From Candidatus Poribacteria bacterium (GTDB lineage Bacteria; Poribacteria; WGA-4E; WGA-3G): a DNA stretch of 36,411 nt. The translations under genes were made by a program, and so were the position numbers. Location: contig JAJEDN010000038.1 of NCBI GenBank assembly GCA_022821495.1, positions 1 to 36,411 of the forward strand, given 5' to 3'. Positions 16,437 to 24,171 of the stretch are shown here, piece by piece (positions within the stretch are counted from its first letter, which is position 1; the number at the start of each line of letters is the position of its first letter). The notes under the pieces are model-generated. The model did not search any database and was not told the origin of the DNA. It worked only from the letters and a program-made list of their open reading frames with translations.

Positions 16437-17477
16437 TTATCGGTTTTTGATGAGTTTTATGCCTTCCAAGTGTATTTCGTCGTACCACTGGCGGAATTCT
16501 TCTTTGGATAATTTTTTATCTAACGCTTCTATCTGAATCATTGCGTCCTCAGGCATATCAACGGTGAATATTTCACGAGGTATCTCGCGATTTACAATGA
16601 AGTTTTGTGTCTCTATGATAGCTCGGCTGACGAGATGTTCTGTGCCCTCCGAATCAATCCAGAGTGTTTCTGCGATCCCGTTTTTAACAAGCCAGGCATC
16701 CTCACCGTGGCGTTCATAGGAGATCCGAATACGTCTGATAGATGGAGTCCCTTTTTTGATGTGTCCATCTGAGGAATCTGTTTCGCGAAGAAATCGGCTC
16801 TCATACTTCAGGAGACGCATTCCGAGTTCAGGTGATATCCAAATTCTTTCAAAGTTATCGTCCTGTTGGTGATCCGGCAGATGTTCGGCATCCATTTTGG
16901 CTTCGAGGACATAACACGGGAAACCGTTGAAAGATTCGGATTTTAGGATACGGAAGTTCTGTTCTTTCAGATAGGTCGGTAGATTCTTTCCATCAACGAT
17001 GTGGAGCCACCGCCTCGGATCCACCCAACTTCTTGAACCGTCTAAACCGGTATCTGTTTGGTTGTTGCGTTGCGAGAAATGGTAGTCCGGTTTTCCTGTT
17101 TCAGGGTATGTTATCTCTAAGGTTCCGCTTGGTGTAGAGATGATCGTTGCTTTTGGCGTTTGTGTGTTGTTGGCAATGCTGTCTTTAAATTCTATGCGGG
17201 TGTGCCTCGGATCAAATGTGAGACGCGCCTTCCACGTGCTATAGGTCTCAGGTATTCCGGGTTGTCTGAAGACGTACAGGCATTCGCCTTCACCGGATTG
17301 AACGGCGAAGTCATAGTTCCGCATACCGAGCAGGATCATATTGAAATCGCTTTCTGCTTCTACGGCGTTCTTTGGTAAAACGGGTAATTCTTCTTGCGCG
17401 AAAGCCGTGGTCAGGCACGCGAAGAAAACGAAACTGAAAATCACAAAGCGAATTGGGACCGTATGTAAAAGAAACAT
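16437..17477 (-). CDS. Exported protein homologous to the ectodomain of the second sigma fusion (LolA/RseB-like fold suspected)
   Basis: The 346-aa product has a signal peptide (IRFVIFSFVFFACLTTAFAQ). The start at 17477 is chosen because AGGAG lies about 8 nt before that ATG; the upstream in-frame ATG has no such site. The mature domain aligns along its whole length with residues about 330-605 of the sigma fusion encoded upstream, sharing SGEGE, VDPRRWL, NF.I, CYVLE, IWI.P..G...LK.ESR, ISY..HGE, FTVD.P.DAMI and KKLSKEEF. The pattern of a W-P-G-LK strand plus a FxVDxP strand resembles LolA/RseB-type lipid-binding barrels, but this is a tentative fold guess. It may be a soluble counterpart of the sigma-linked sensor. 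Confidence 0.8.
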   Translation of the reverse strand: MFLLHTVPIRFVIFSFVFFACLTTAFAQEELPVLPKNAVEAESDFNMILLGMRNYDFAVQSGEGECLYVFRQPGIPETYSTWKARLTFDPRHTRIEFKDSIANNTQTPKATIISTPSGTLEITYPETGKPDYHFSQRNNQTDTGLDGSRSWVDPRRWLHIVDGKNLPTYLKEQNFRILKSESFNGFPCYVLEAKMDAEHLPDHQQDDNFERIWISPELGMRLLKYESRFLRETDSSDGHIKKGTPSIRRIRISYERHGEDAWLVKNGIAETLWIDSEGTEHLVSRAIIETQNFIVNREIPREIFTVDMPEDAMIQIEALDKKLSKEEFRQWYDEIHLEGIKLIKNR

Positions 17478-17507
17478 TGTTTTTCTCCTAAGTTCCATTA
17501 AATCAAT

Positions 17508-18200
17508 TTAGGGAGATGATTCACCGGGTGTAACCCCCATCGGCAGCGGTTCCATGAGTTCATGGATCCATCCACCTGGGAGTATTGGATCTTCCGCGAC
17601 ACCTGTTACCCTTAAAAACGATCTATATCTCAGAATCTTACCGGTATAAGCGACATCTTGGAAGAGTCGTTTCACCTCTTGCCACGTTTCGTCGCGCCAA
17701 GCGGCGATTTCAGATGATTTCCGTCCCATTCCATCTGTGCTTCGGAGTTCGGTATAGAGTTCCACAGCCTTCGTGAGGTTGGTTCGGATTTCTTCTTCAA
17801 GTACCGGAATTTTCTCTTCAATTTCAGCGAGCGTTAACCCGTAGAAACGTTCTTCTTTAGGTTCGGTAGTGCTTTCGGCTTCAGTATCAGCGGATGGCGT
17901 GCTTTCCTCGGGTGGCATTTCAGCATCAGTAAATTGTGTATCTTCTGAGGAGAACTCTGCGGCATCTATCGATGCATCGGAGTCCACAAGTGTAGAAACG
18001 ATTTCGGTTTCATCGCCGTTGTCGCTGGTTTGAGCCATCGGTTTATTTGAAGACTGAGGCTTAACGCTCTGTTCTGGTGTGACAGTTTTATAGATCGTTA
18101 TTGTTTCTTGCGGCTGGTTTGCATTGTGGATTAGGATGCCGAGGAGTATCACTACGCCGCAGAGCAATATACTGCCCCAAAATAGTTTCGATTTAAACAT
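17508..18200 (-). CDS. Single-span membrane protein of unknown function
   Basis: The 230-aa product starts at the ATG at 18200, with AAAGGA about 10 nt upstream; a further upstream in-frame start is less likely. One TM helix lies at about residues 7-25 (FWGSILLCGVVILLGILI), with a long acidic, Ser/Thr/Glu-rich low-complexity stretch (about 50-130) outside. A helical C-terminal part (LAEIEEKIPVLEEEIRTNLT) probably forms a coiled coil. It lies between the second sigma fusion and its exported homologue, all in the same direction with short gaps, suggesting a membrane partner of that module. No family is recognised. Confidence 0.7.
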   Translation of the reverse strand: MFKSKLFWGSILLCGVVILLGILIHNANQPQETITIYKTVTPEQSVKPQSSNKPMAQTSDNGDETEIVSTLVDSDASIDAAEFSSEDTQFTDAEMPPEESTPSADTEAESTTEPKEERFYGLTLAEIEEKIPVLEEEIRTNLTKAVELYTELRSTDGMGRKSSEIAAWRDETWQEVKRLFQDVAYTGKILRYRSFLRVTGVAEDPILPGGWIHELMEPLPMGVTPGESSP

Positions 18201-18262
18201 GATAAAATGTTCCTTTGTCGTTATTTTACGAAACAACTTCAGCAAAGTCAAGTGGTTTTCAG

Positions 18263-20098
18263 TTATCGGTTATCAGTCTGTTGTTCGTAGCGTTTGAGGA
18301 ACTCAGTCTTGGACAACTTCTTATTTTCTCGATTCACTGTAATCATGGCATCATCGGGAATATCAACGGTGAATGTGTCTGGTGGTAGGTTGTGATTGAT
18401 TTTGAAGTTCTTTATCTCCAGCCTCTGTCCGAAAATTATAGGATCCTCTGGCTTAAAGTCGACCCAAGCGTATTCATGAAAAACTGCTTTAGGGAACCAT
18501 ACCTCTCCGTGTTGCTGATAAGAGATTGTCGTGCGAGAGACGGTGGGTGCCTCCATCGGAATATCGCTGTCCAGAGCGTCTACTGGGGTCAGGTGTCGGC
18601 TTTCATGTTTTAGGTATTGGAACCCTCGATCGGGTGCGATCCAAATTTTTGCAGGTCTATCCACGTCTTTTTCTTCCAAAACATAACAGAGAGTATCGTT
18701 GAAAACCTCGCGTCCTATGATCTGGAAGTTCTTTATTCTCAGATAGGTCGCTAAATCTTTGCTTCTCAAGGTGAGCCATCGTCTCGGGTCCACATCGTGA
18801 AAAGGATTGATGAGTCGAGGTTGTTCTTCTGTGTTAAAGGAGTAGTCAGATTTTCTATTTTTGTCAGGAATAATTTCCCATCTTCCGCTCGGCGTAAGGA
18901 TCGTCGTTTTTGCCTGTGAGTGGAAAGGTGTGTCCTCCGAGTCGAAACGTGTTTTCTTCTTATTAAAGGCGATGGTGCCGATAATAATATCGGTGTCAGT
19001 ATCGACGAACGGGGGGACCCCAAGCGTATAAACGACTTCGCCTTCACCGGATTTGAGCAGGACGTGATGATGTTTGATGGCTGCTAAGAGTTCTTTGAAA
19101 TCGAGTGCGTCTTCTGCTGTGTCTTGTGCCGGTGTTTCCTGTGTGAGTGCTAACGCAAGGAACTGTGCTTCGGGTTTATGGGTGTCTGGAATTTCAGTGT
19201 CAATGGAAGTATTTGTGCTATTGTCCTTGCGAGGGATAATAGACCGTTGAATCGGATTTCGCAGTGCCGGTTTTGCATCAATATCAAGGACAATACGTGC
19301 ATCAACGATTTCAATCGTGGGTTCAGCCTGTGCCTCGAAACTATAGGGTTTCTGAAAATGGTCGAGGTATCGATTGCCCGTCCCAAATGCCAACACAGCC
19401 AAAACAGCAGCCGTGCCGATAGCTGCCCACGGGGCCAACGGTTTTCCAACTGGAGGTGGTGTCGGATTCATGTTGGTAACTTGCCGTCCGATGTGCTCCA
19501 TCAGGTTAGCAGGTAATTGGACGCTACCGAGAACCTCTTGAATCAAGAGTTCTTCTCTTTCCTGTAGACGCTTTCGCGCTCGGCGCAGGCGACTGTTAAT
19601 AGTGTTCGCTGACACACCTAAAAATCTGCCAATCTCTTTGATGGGCATTTCGCCGAGATAGTGGAGGGTTACGACTGTGCGTTCGCTCTCCGGCAGTCGT
19701 GCCAGTAGTTTTTTAACAGTTTCATGACGTTGCTCGGTAGCTTCTGTCTCGCGTTTTTCCGATACATAATGTTTGTAAGAAGAGTTCTCTATCTCTACGA
19801 CGGATGCGTTCTCCAGCGATTGCATCGAAAGTCTCTTCTTTTGGTGCCACCGCTTGCAGAGATTGTTCGCGATGACATAAAGCCATCCTGCAAACTGATT
19901 CGGATTCCGCAGCGTTGAAAGTTTTTTGTATGCCTGAAGGAAGGTGTCTTGGGTAATTTCTTCAGCGATGTGGAAGTCCCCGATTTTTCGCCACGCAAGC
20001 GCGTGAACACCTTTTTGATGCTTTTCGACCAAAAGGGTGAATGCCCCTTGGTCACCTGACAAGATTTGTTGAATCAGTTGAACATCATTTTTTTCCAT
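18263..20098 (-). CDS. ECF sigma factor fused via one TM helix to a LolA/RseB-like ectodomain
   Basis: The 611-aa product has the same chassis as the 14220-16088 fusion. Sigma2 carries EEITQDTFLQAYKKL (46-60) and sigma4 carries HYLGEMPIKEIGRFLGVSAN, then TINSRLRRARKRLQ. A helix LPANLMEHIGRQV (195-207), a Pro-rich linker, one TM helix (about 221-241) and FQKPYSFEA follow. The ectodomain differs: residues about 330-605 match the exported protein encoded two genes downstream (VDPRRWL, CYVLE, FTVDIPDDAMI, KKLSKTEF). If the fold is LolA/RseB-like, the analogy to RseB, the periplasmic sensor of the sigmaE pathway, is attractive but speculative. GGAG lies 7 nt before the ATG. The frame is intact. 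The stop codon lies inside a short repeat (CAGTTATCGGTTATCAGT) that recurs near 24064. Confidence 0.88.
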   Translation of the reverse strand: MEKNDVQLIQQILSGDQGAFTLLVEKHQKGVHALAWRKIGDFHIAEEITQDTFLQAYKKLSTLRNPNQFAGWLYVIANNLCKRWHQKKRLSMQSLENASVVEIENSSYKHYVSEKRETEATEQRHETVKKLLARLPESERTVVTLHYLGEMPIKEIGRFLGVSANTINSRLRRARKRLQEREELLIQEVLGSVQLPANLMEHIGRQVTNMNPTPPPVGKPLAPWAAIGTAAVLAVLAFGTGNRYLDHFQKPYSFEAQAEPTIEIVDARIVLDIDAKPALRNPIQRSIIPRKDNSTNTSIDTEIPDTHKPEAQFLALALTQETPAQDTAEDALDFKELLAAIKHHHVLLKSGEGEVVYTLGVPPFVDTDTDIIIGTIAFNKKKTRFDSEDTPFHSQAKTTILTPSGRWEIIPDKNRKSDYSFNTEEQPRLINPFHDVDPRRWLTLRSKDLATYLRIKNFQIIGREVFNDTLCYVLEEKDVDRPAKIWIAPDRGFQYLKHESRHLTPVDALDSDIPMEAPTVSRTTISYQQHGEVWFPKAVFHEYAWVDFKPEDPIIFGQRLEIKNFKINHNLPPDTFTVDIPDDAMITVNRENKKLSKTEFLKRYEQQTDNR

Positions 20099-20416
20099 CA
20101 GGATTCTCCATTGTTATACCGTTTTTAAATAATGATGTGTCATTAGCGGTTTTCATGGAATATGTGGTGACGCGGAACAAACTAACAGTTTATTCTACAT
20201 AAAGAGAGATTTATCAACAGAGATGGTATTACATCTCTTTTTACACTTATTTGCGTTTCTTTTTAGGTTCAATTATTAAAGATACAATTTTGGGGCAGAA
20301 ATTGTGCATAATTTTTAGAAAAAGCGAAAAAAATCTGAATTTTTGTCTAAAAACTGGCAAATCCTCTGACAATTAGAAGGTAAAAGTGAAAAATTCAGCA
20401 GAGATAGGTGGATTTG
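20099..20416. other. Intergenic region upstream of the second sigma fusion
   Basis: This 318-bp AT-rich stretch contains the shared GTGCATAAT-TAGAAAAA motif and a weak minus-strand promoter-like pair (TTGATA, 17 bp, AATAAA near 20185-20215). No ORF or hairpin stands out. Confidence 0.5.
20304..20323 (-). promoter_or_regulatory. Motif shared by the upstream regions of both sigma-fusion genes (copy 2)
   Basis: GTGCATAAT, 3 nt, then TAGAAAAA on the plus strand, about 205 bp upstream of the sigma-fusion ATG. It matches the copy at 16137-16156, with a preceding GGG.A.AA also shared. Confidence 0.35.
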
Positions 20417-21166
20417 TTATCCTGCGGTGTAACCGCCATCAATCGGTAAGGCGATGCCTGTGACGAAGGCGGATTCGTCGGAGGCGAGGTATAATGCGCC
20501 GTATGCGATCTCTTCAGGCTGCGCGAGTCGGCGCATCGGATGCTTGTCCGCAAGTACCTGATATTCCTCTGGTGTTTTGATGACACCGGCAACTAAGGGT
20601 GTCTCAACGAAACCGGGACAGATACAGTTGACTCGGATTTTGTCTTCAGCATAATCGAGTGCCATGCCGCGGGTGAGGTTCGTTACACCGCCTTTGGAGG
20701 CGACGTACGCCGCCCGAACGTCTGCACCGACGAGACCATAGATAGAGGACAGGTTGATGATAGAACCGCCACCGTTTTTTTGCATGGCAGGGATCGCTGC
20801 CTTAGCGCAGAGATAGACGCCGGTGAGGTTAACGTCTAAACAGCGGTGCCAATCTGCTTCCGGCAAGTCACCGACGGGTAGTCGCATTGCGATGCCGGCA
20901 CTGCTCAACAGAATATCCAATTTACCGTATCTGCTGACGGTTTCGTGTACCATCCGCTCGGTGTTATCCGAGAGTGTCACATCGGTTTGGACGTAGGTTG
21001 CTTCGTTGCCCGCGTCGCGGATTTCGGAGACGGTTTGGTTCGCACCACTTTCATCGATGTCCGCGACGACGACCTTCGCGCCGTGTTCAGCGAACAGGAG
21101 TGCTGTGGCTTTTCCGATGCCGGAGGCGGCACCTGTTGTAATGGCTACTTTATTTTTCAGTCGCAT
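20417..21166 (-). CDS. Short-chain dehydrogenase/reductase (classical SDR)
   Basis: At 249 aa, this is the usual length for classical SDRs: cytoplasmic NAD(P)(H)-dependent oxidoreductases acting on alcohols, sugars or ketones. The cofactor motif is TGAASGIG (11-18), with an acidic residue after the second beta strand (VVADID, about 36) favouring NAD(H). The usual NNAG is LSSAG here, a variant. The catalytic set is Ser140/141 (INLSSIYG), Tyr154 and Lys158 (YVASK). The C-terminal IDGGYTAG is typical. The substrate cannot be predicted. An FAH-family hydrolase gene lies 235 bp upstream on the same strand, which may indicate a shared catabolic pathway, though palindromic repeats separate the two. 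Confidence 0.93.
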   Translation of the reverse strand: MRLKNKVAITTGAASGIGKATALLFAEHGAKVVVADIDESGANQTVSEIRDAGNEATYVQTDVTLSDNTERMVHETVSRYGKLDILLSSAGIAMRLPVGDLPEADWHRCLDVNLTGVYLCAKAAIPAMQKNGGGSIINLSSIYGLVGADVRAAYVASKGGVTNLTRGMALDYAEDKIRVNCICPGFVETPLVAGVIKTPEEYQVLADKHPMRRLAQPEEIAYGALYLASDESAFVTGIALPIDGGYTAG

Positions 21167-21186
21167 TTTTTATTTTTCGTTTTTTT

Positions 21187-21219
21187 ACCCCCTAAATCCC
21201 CCTTATCAGGGGGGCTTTA
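21187..21219. repeat. Dispersed palindrome (copy 2)
   Basis: ACCCCCTAAAT, CCCCCTTATCAGGGGGG and CTTTAAGAG, lying just upstream of the SDR gene. Confidence 0.85.
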
Positions 21220-21231
21220 AGAGGTGTTTTT

Positions 21232-21290
21232 AACCCCTGAATCCCCTTATCAGGGGGGCTTTAAGAGGTGTTTTTAACCCCCTAAAGAAT
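21232..21290. repeat. Dispersed palindrome (copy 3) plus a broken half-copy
   Basis: A second tandem copy (CCCCTGAATCCCCTTATC, then AGGGGGGCTTTAAGAGG) is followed by GTGTTTTTAACCCCCTAAAG, the start of a further copy that breaks off. The shared GAGGTGTTTTTAACCCC spacer shows tandem duplication. Confidence 0.8.
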
Positions 21291-21350
21291 CAGAATCAGA
21301 ATCAACAACGATATGAATGTCGTACGGCATCCCCCGTATGGGCATTCCCT

Positions 21351-21378
21351 GCCCCTTATCAGGGGTCTTTAAGGGGCA
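21351..21378. repeat. Dispersed palindrome (copy 4, degenerate)
   Basis: GCCCCTTATCAGGGGTCTTT followed by AAGGGG. The upstream CCCCCTAAAT part is missing. Confidence 0.7.
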
Positions 21379-21401
21379 CCGCGTAAGTCCTATGATTGTA
21401 T

Positions 21402-22325
21402 CTAAAGTCCCTTTTCTGTCCATTCGGCGGGGTTTACTTCTGGTTCGCCGATTTGGTTTCTTAGCACACCGATATTCTCGATTTCGAGTTCAACGACATC
21501 ACCGGGTTGAATCCAGCGATCGAGTTCCCAGCCACACCCATTTCCGACGGTACCCGAACCCAGGAATTCACCAGGGTGGAGCGTCTCTGATTGCGAAACA
21601 AACGAGATCATCTCAGCGAAGGAGTAATACATATCCGATGTGTTTCCGTCTGCCCAGATTTCACCGTTGATTCTGGCAATCATTCGGAGGTTGTAGGGAT
21701 CACTGATTTCGTCTGGCGTAACGAGACAGGGTCCCATGATGTTGCTGTTATCAAAGTCTTTACCTTTAGCGGGACCGAGCGACAATGTCATGTGCCGGAA
21801 CTGGATGTCGCGTGCGCTGATGTCGTTGTAAATGGTGTAACCCGCGATGTACTCGGGTGCTTCTTCTATGGAGATGTTTTTGCCGGTTTTGCCGATGTAG
21901 ATGCCCCACTCCAGTTCAAAGTCGAGTTTCTCTGTGTAGTTGGGCCACGTAACAACGGCTTCGTGTCCGGCGATAGAGGAAGGACTCGTGCTGCCGCGGT
22001 AATAGTTAGGCAGTTTGAACCACTCCGCGGAGATTTCTTTACCCGTGATACGTGAAGCGGCATCCATGTGGGTCTTAAATACGCCGAAATCCCGGAGGCT
22101 TGCCGGACGTGGAAACGGTGCAAGCAGCTGCACATCAGCGATTGGGAAGATGCTATCAGCGGCCTGGTCGATATGTTTTTGTGCGTCAGCGAGACGGTTC
22201 TGCTCAAAGAATTCGTACATGTCCGAGGCGACTGCCGTAAGGTCAACGATTTGGTCGCCAGTGATCCATGCGCCGAGTCTTGGTGTCGTGTCTGTCGATT
22301 GGGTTTGAAAGGTAACGAGTTTCAT
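21402..22325 (-). CDS. Fumarylacetoacetate hydrolase (FAH)-family protein
   Basis: The 307-aa product carries the FAH C-terminal domain. Metal-ligand positions are visible in DFELEWGIYIG (Glu137, Glu139) and YTIYNDISARD (Asp168). The region SLGPAKGKDFDNSNIMGPC and the end motif LGSGTVGNGCG are family signatures. Members hydrolyse or decarboxylate acylpyruvates and related 2-keto acids in sugar-acid or aromatic catabolism, using Mg or Ca. The exact substrate is not predictable. The N-terminal 70 residues are the usual small lid domain. A good promoter lies about 60 bp upstream. Confidence 0.9.
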   Translation of the reverse strand: MKLVTFQTQSTDTTPRLGAWITGDQIVDLTAVASDMYEFFEQNRLADAQKHIDQAADSIFPIADVQLLAPFPRPASLRDFGVFKTHMDAASRITGKEISAEWFKLPNYYRGSTSPSSIAGHEAVVTWPNYTEKLDFELEWGIYIGKTGKNISIEEAPEYIAGYTIYNDISARDIQFRHMTLSLGPAKGKDFDNSNIMGPCLVTPDEISDPYNLRMIARINGEIWADGNTSDMYYSFAEMISFVSQSETLHPGEFLGSGTVGNGCGWELDRWIQPGDVVELEIENIGVLRNQIGEPEVNPAEWTEKGL

Positions 22326-22380
22326 AATTATTCTTTTTTAGGTGATTGTGCCTCTCCGTTGAAATAGGTCTGTAGCAGAG

Positions 22381-22409
22381 ATTATACGATAGATGCATTT
22401 AGAAATCAA
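22381..22409 (-). promoter_or_regulatory. Sigma70-type promoter for the FAH-family gene
   Basis: On the minus strand TTGATT (22409-22404) and a perfect TATAAT (22386-22381) are 17 bp apart. Confidence 0.75.
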
Positions 22410-22431
22410 TATTTTTCGAGAAGGGATTTCC

Positions 22432-22460
22432 TTGCGTATGCGATGGAGATGTGGCATAAT
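22432..22460 (+). promoter_or_regulatory. Sigma70-type promoter for the HEPN gene
   Basis: TTGCGT (22432-22437) and CATAAT (22455-22460) are 17 bp apart. It is divergent from the FAH gene promoter. Confidence 0.55.
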
Positions 22461-22547
22461 TAGTCCTATACGTTTACCTGTAGGTGTGGTAGGTTCCTGT
22501 TGTAGATAGACCTAACAGAAGAGGGGATGAACAAGGAAGAACACGCG

Positions 22548-22940
22548 ATGAATCCATTGACAGCGGAATGGGTGCAGAAAGCTGAAGGCAATTATACTGT
22601 TGCGCAGCAAGTGCTTCAGGGACAGCATCCAGTAAATGATGCGATCTGTTTGCAGGCTCAGCAGTGTGTTGAAAAGTATCTCAAGGCGTGGCTCCAAGAG
22701 GCGAACATCCCGTTTCCGAGGACGCACGATTTGAAAGAGTTGTTGAGCCTGATTATCCCGGTTCTTCCTGCTTGGGATGCTTGGCGGGAAGATTTTTCAA
22801 AGTTGTCGGAACACGCCGTTGATCCTCGTTACCCTGGCAAATTCGCGACCGCAGATGAAGCAGCGCACGCGATGCGTATCTGTGATGAGGTTCGGCGAGC
22901 CATTCGCGAACAACTAAAGTTGCCCCTTGAACCCTCGTAA
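22548..22940 (+). CDS. HEPN-domain protein
   Basis: The 130-aa all-helical product has the HEPN pattern: WVQKAEGNYTVAQQVL, then CLQAQQCVEKYLKAWL, then FPRTHDLKELL and the terminal AVDPRYPGKF with EAAHAMRICDEVRRAI. The ATG at 22548 is preferred because AAGGAAG lies 8 nt upstream and family members begin near MNPLTxEW; the in-frame ATG at 22527 is also possible. HEPN proteins are commonly RNase toxins paired with an MNT nucleotidyltransferase antitoxin, or nucleotide-binding subunits. The classical R-x4-6-H RNase motif is not obvious, and no MNT gene is adjacent. Confidence 0.8.
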   Translation: MNPLTAEWVQKAEGNYTVAQQVLQGQHPVNDAICLQAQQCVEKYLKAWLQEANIPFPRTHDLKELLSLIIPVLPAWDAWREDFSKLSEHAVDPRYPGKFATADEAAHAMRICDEVRRAIREQLKLPLEPS

Positions 22941-22985
22941 TCCTGTTAGTTATGATGGCATCAGAGCGGGTACGGAAAGTGTACA

Positions 22986-23945
22986 CTATGCCGTTAAAGA
23001 CAGGAACAGCTCCTCCAAAGACCTTTCAGTCGTGTGCATTTCAAGCAATTGCCATCTCCTTCCGACGATGGTTTCTGCTACCGCTGCCCGGATATCAATT
23101 GTAGCGGTGTAGTAGAGATAGAACGTTGCGGTGCCATCTGTACCGGTGTTGGTCTGCTCGACTTGGATTACGTCGGGGATGTCCGTAAGTGCATTCAATA
23201 TCTCATCGGCTGCAGCACCTGCTACCTCAAGCGAAAGGGTTGATGGTGTCACTTGCTTACCATTCGTATCGTTTTGTCCTAATACGGCGCGCCCCTCTTT
23301 TAGTTGAACATCTCCCGTAATTTGACCCTTACTGATGATAATCAAGCGTTCACACGTCATGCTCGCTTCAGGCAAGATATGCGTGCTGAACAGAATCGTC
23401 CGCTCTTTGCCGAGCGTCTTGATTAATTCTCGGATTTCGACGATTTGCCGTGGATCTAACCCAGAAGTGGGTTCGTCGAGGATAAGAACGTCGGGTTCGT
23501 GGATCAATGCTTGTGCCAGACCGACGCGCTGCCGGAAACCCCGGGAGAGTTGTCCAATAATCTGGTGCCTGCGCTCGGTGAGTCCGCACGCCTCAATCGC
23601 GTTATCCAACTGCCCTTTGATACTGCCGCGCGGTACACTGCGGATCTTTGCCATATACTTCAGGTATTTCGTTACCGTCATTTCCGGATAGAGTGGCACG
23701 TTTTCGGGTAGGTATCCGATGCGTTTACGGACTTCCCTCGATTCTTTGAAAACGTCGTATCCAGCGACAGTAACGCGTCCGCTACTCGCGGGCATGAAGC
23801 ACGTGATGATTCGCATCGTTGTCGTTTTTCCTGCCCCGTTGGGACCGAGGAAACCGACGATTTGTCCTTTATCCACCTGAAAGGAGATGTCTTTGAGGGC
23901 TTGGAAGGGACCGTAGTTTTTTGTGATATTTTGGACTTCAATCAT
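22986..23945 (-). CDS. ABC transporter ATP-binding protein (ABC-2/GldA-like)
   Basis: The 319-aa ATPase has an intact motif set: Walker A GPNGAGKTTT (34-43), signature LSRGFRQRVGLAQAL (133-147), Walker B DVLILDEPTSGLD (152-164) and H-loop STHILPEA. The about 90-residue C-terminal extension after residue 230 is typical of GldA/NosF/YhaQ-type ATPases that pair with ABC-2 membrane permeases. It would sit on the cytoplasmic face, powering export or lipid/gliding functions. No permease gene lies on either side: the convergent HEPN gene is downstream and a metallophosphoesterase upstream. The partner must be elsewhere. Confidence 0.92.
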   Translation of the reverse strand: MIEVQNITKNYGPFQALKDISFQVDKGQIVGFLGPNGAGKTTTMRIITCFMPASSGRVTVAGYDVFKESREVRKRIGYLPENVPLYPEMTVTKYLKYMAKIRSVPRGSIKGQLDNAIEACGLTERRHQIIGQLSRGFRQRVGLAQALIHEPDVLILDEPTSGLDPRQIVEIRELIKTLGKERTILFSTHILPEASMTCERLIIISKGQITGDVQLKEGRAVLGQNDTNGKQVTPSTLSLEVAGAAADEILNALTDIPDVIQVEQTNTGTDGTATFYLYYTATIDIRAAVAETIVGRRWQLLEMHTTERSLEELFLSLTA

Positions 23946-24058
23946 TCTTTTATCCTGCCCTGACGGGGGTTGTTAGGTGAAACTTGGCATTTAGAGTTCT
24001 TTCAAGGATCCGCATCGCGCCGCTGTTGCGATGCTGCCTCCAATGGCTAAGGTCCAGA

Positions 24059-24085
24059 AGCTATCAGTTATCGGTTATCAGTTAA
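24059..24085. repeat. Short dispersed repeat CAGTTATCGGTTATCAGT
   Basis: The same 18-bp sequence occurs at about 18260-18279, across the stop codon of the second sigma fusion. Here it lies in the gap upstream of the ABC gene, followed by other TATCTGATAA-like steps. Confidence 0.6.
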
Positions 24086-24171
24086 AGCGCTATCTGATAA
24101 CGACCAGATCTTCTGATAATCTCCCAACTGATTGCCTCCTTTTCAAGATTGCGTTGTTGTTACTAACAAGA

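Noticed and set aside
22527..22547. Longer start for the HEPN gene
   Set aside because: The ATG at 22548 has the better-spaced ribosome site and fits the usual family start; the longer form cannot be fully excluded.
22986..23945. ABC-2 permease partner beside the ATPase
   Set aside because: No multi-spanning ORF exists on either side; both flanks are unrelated genes.
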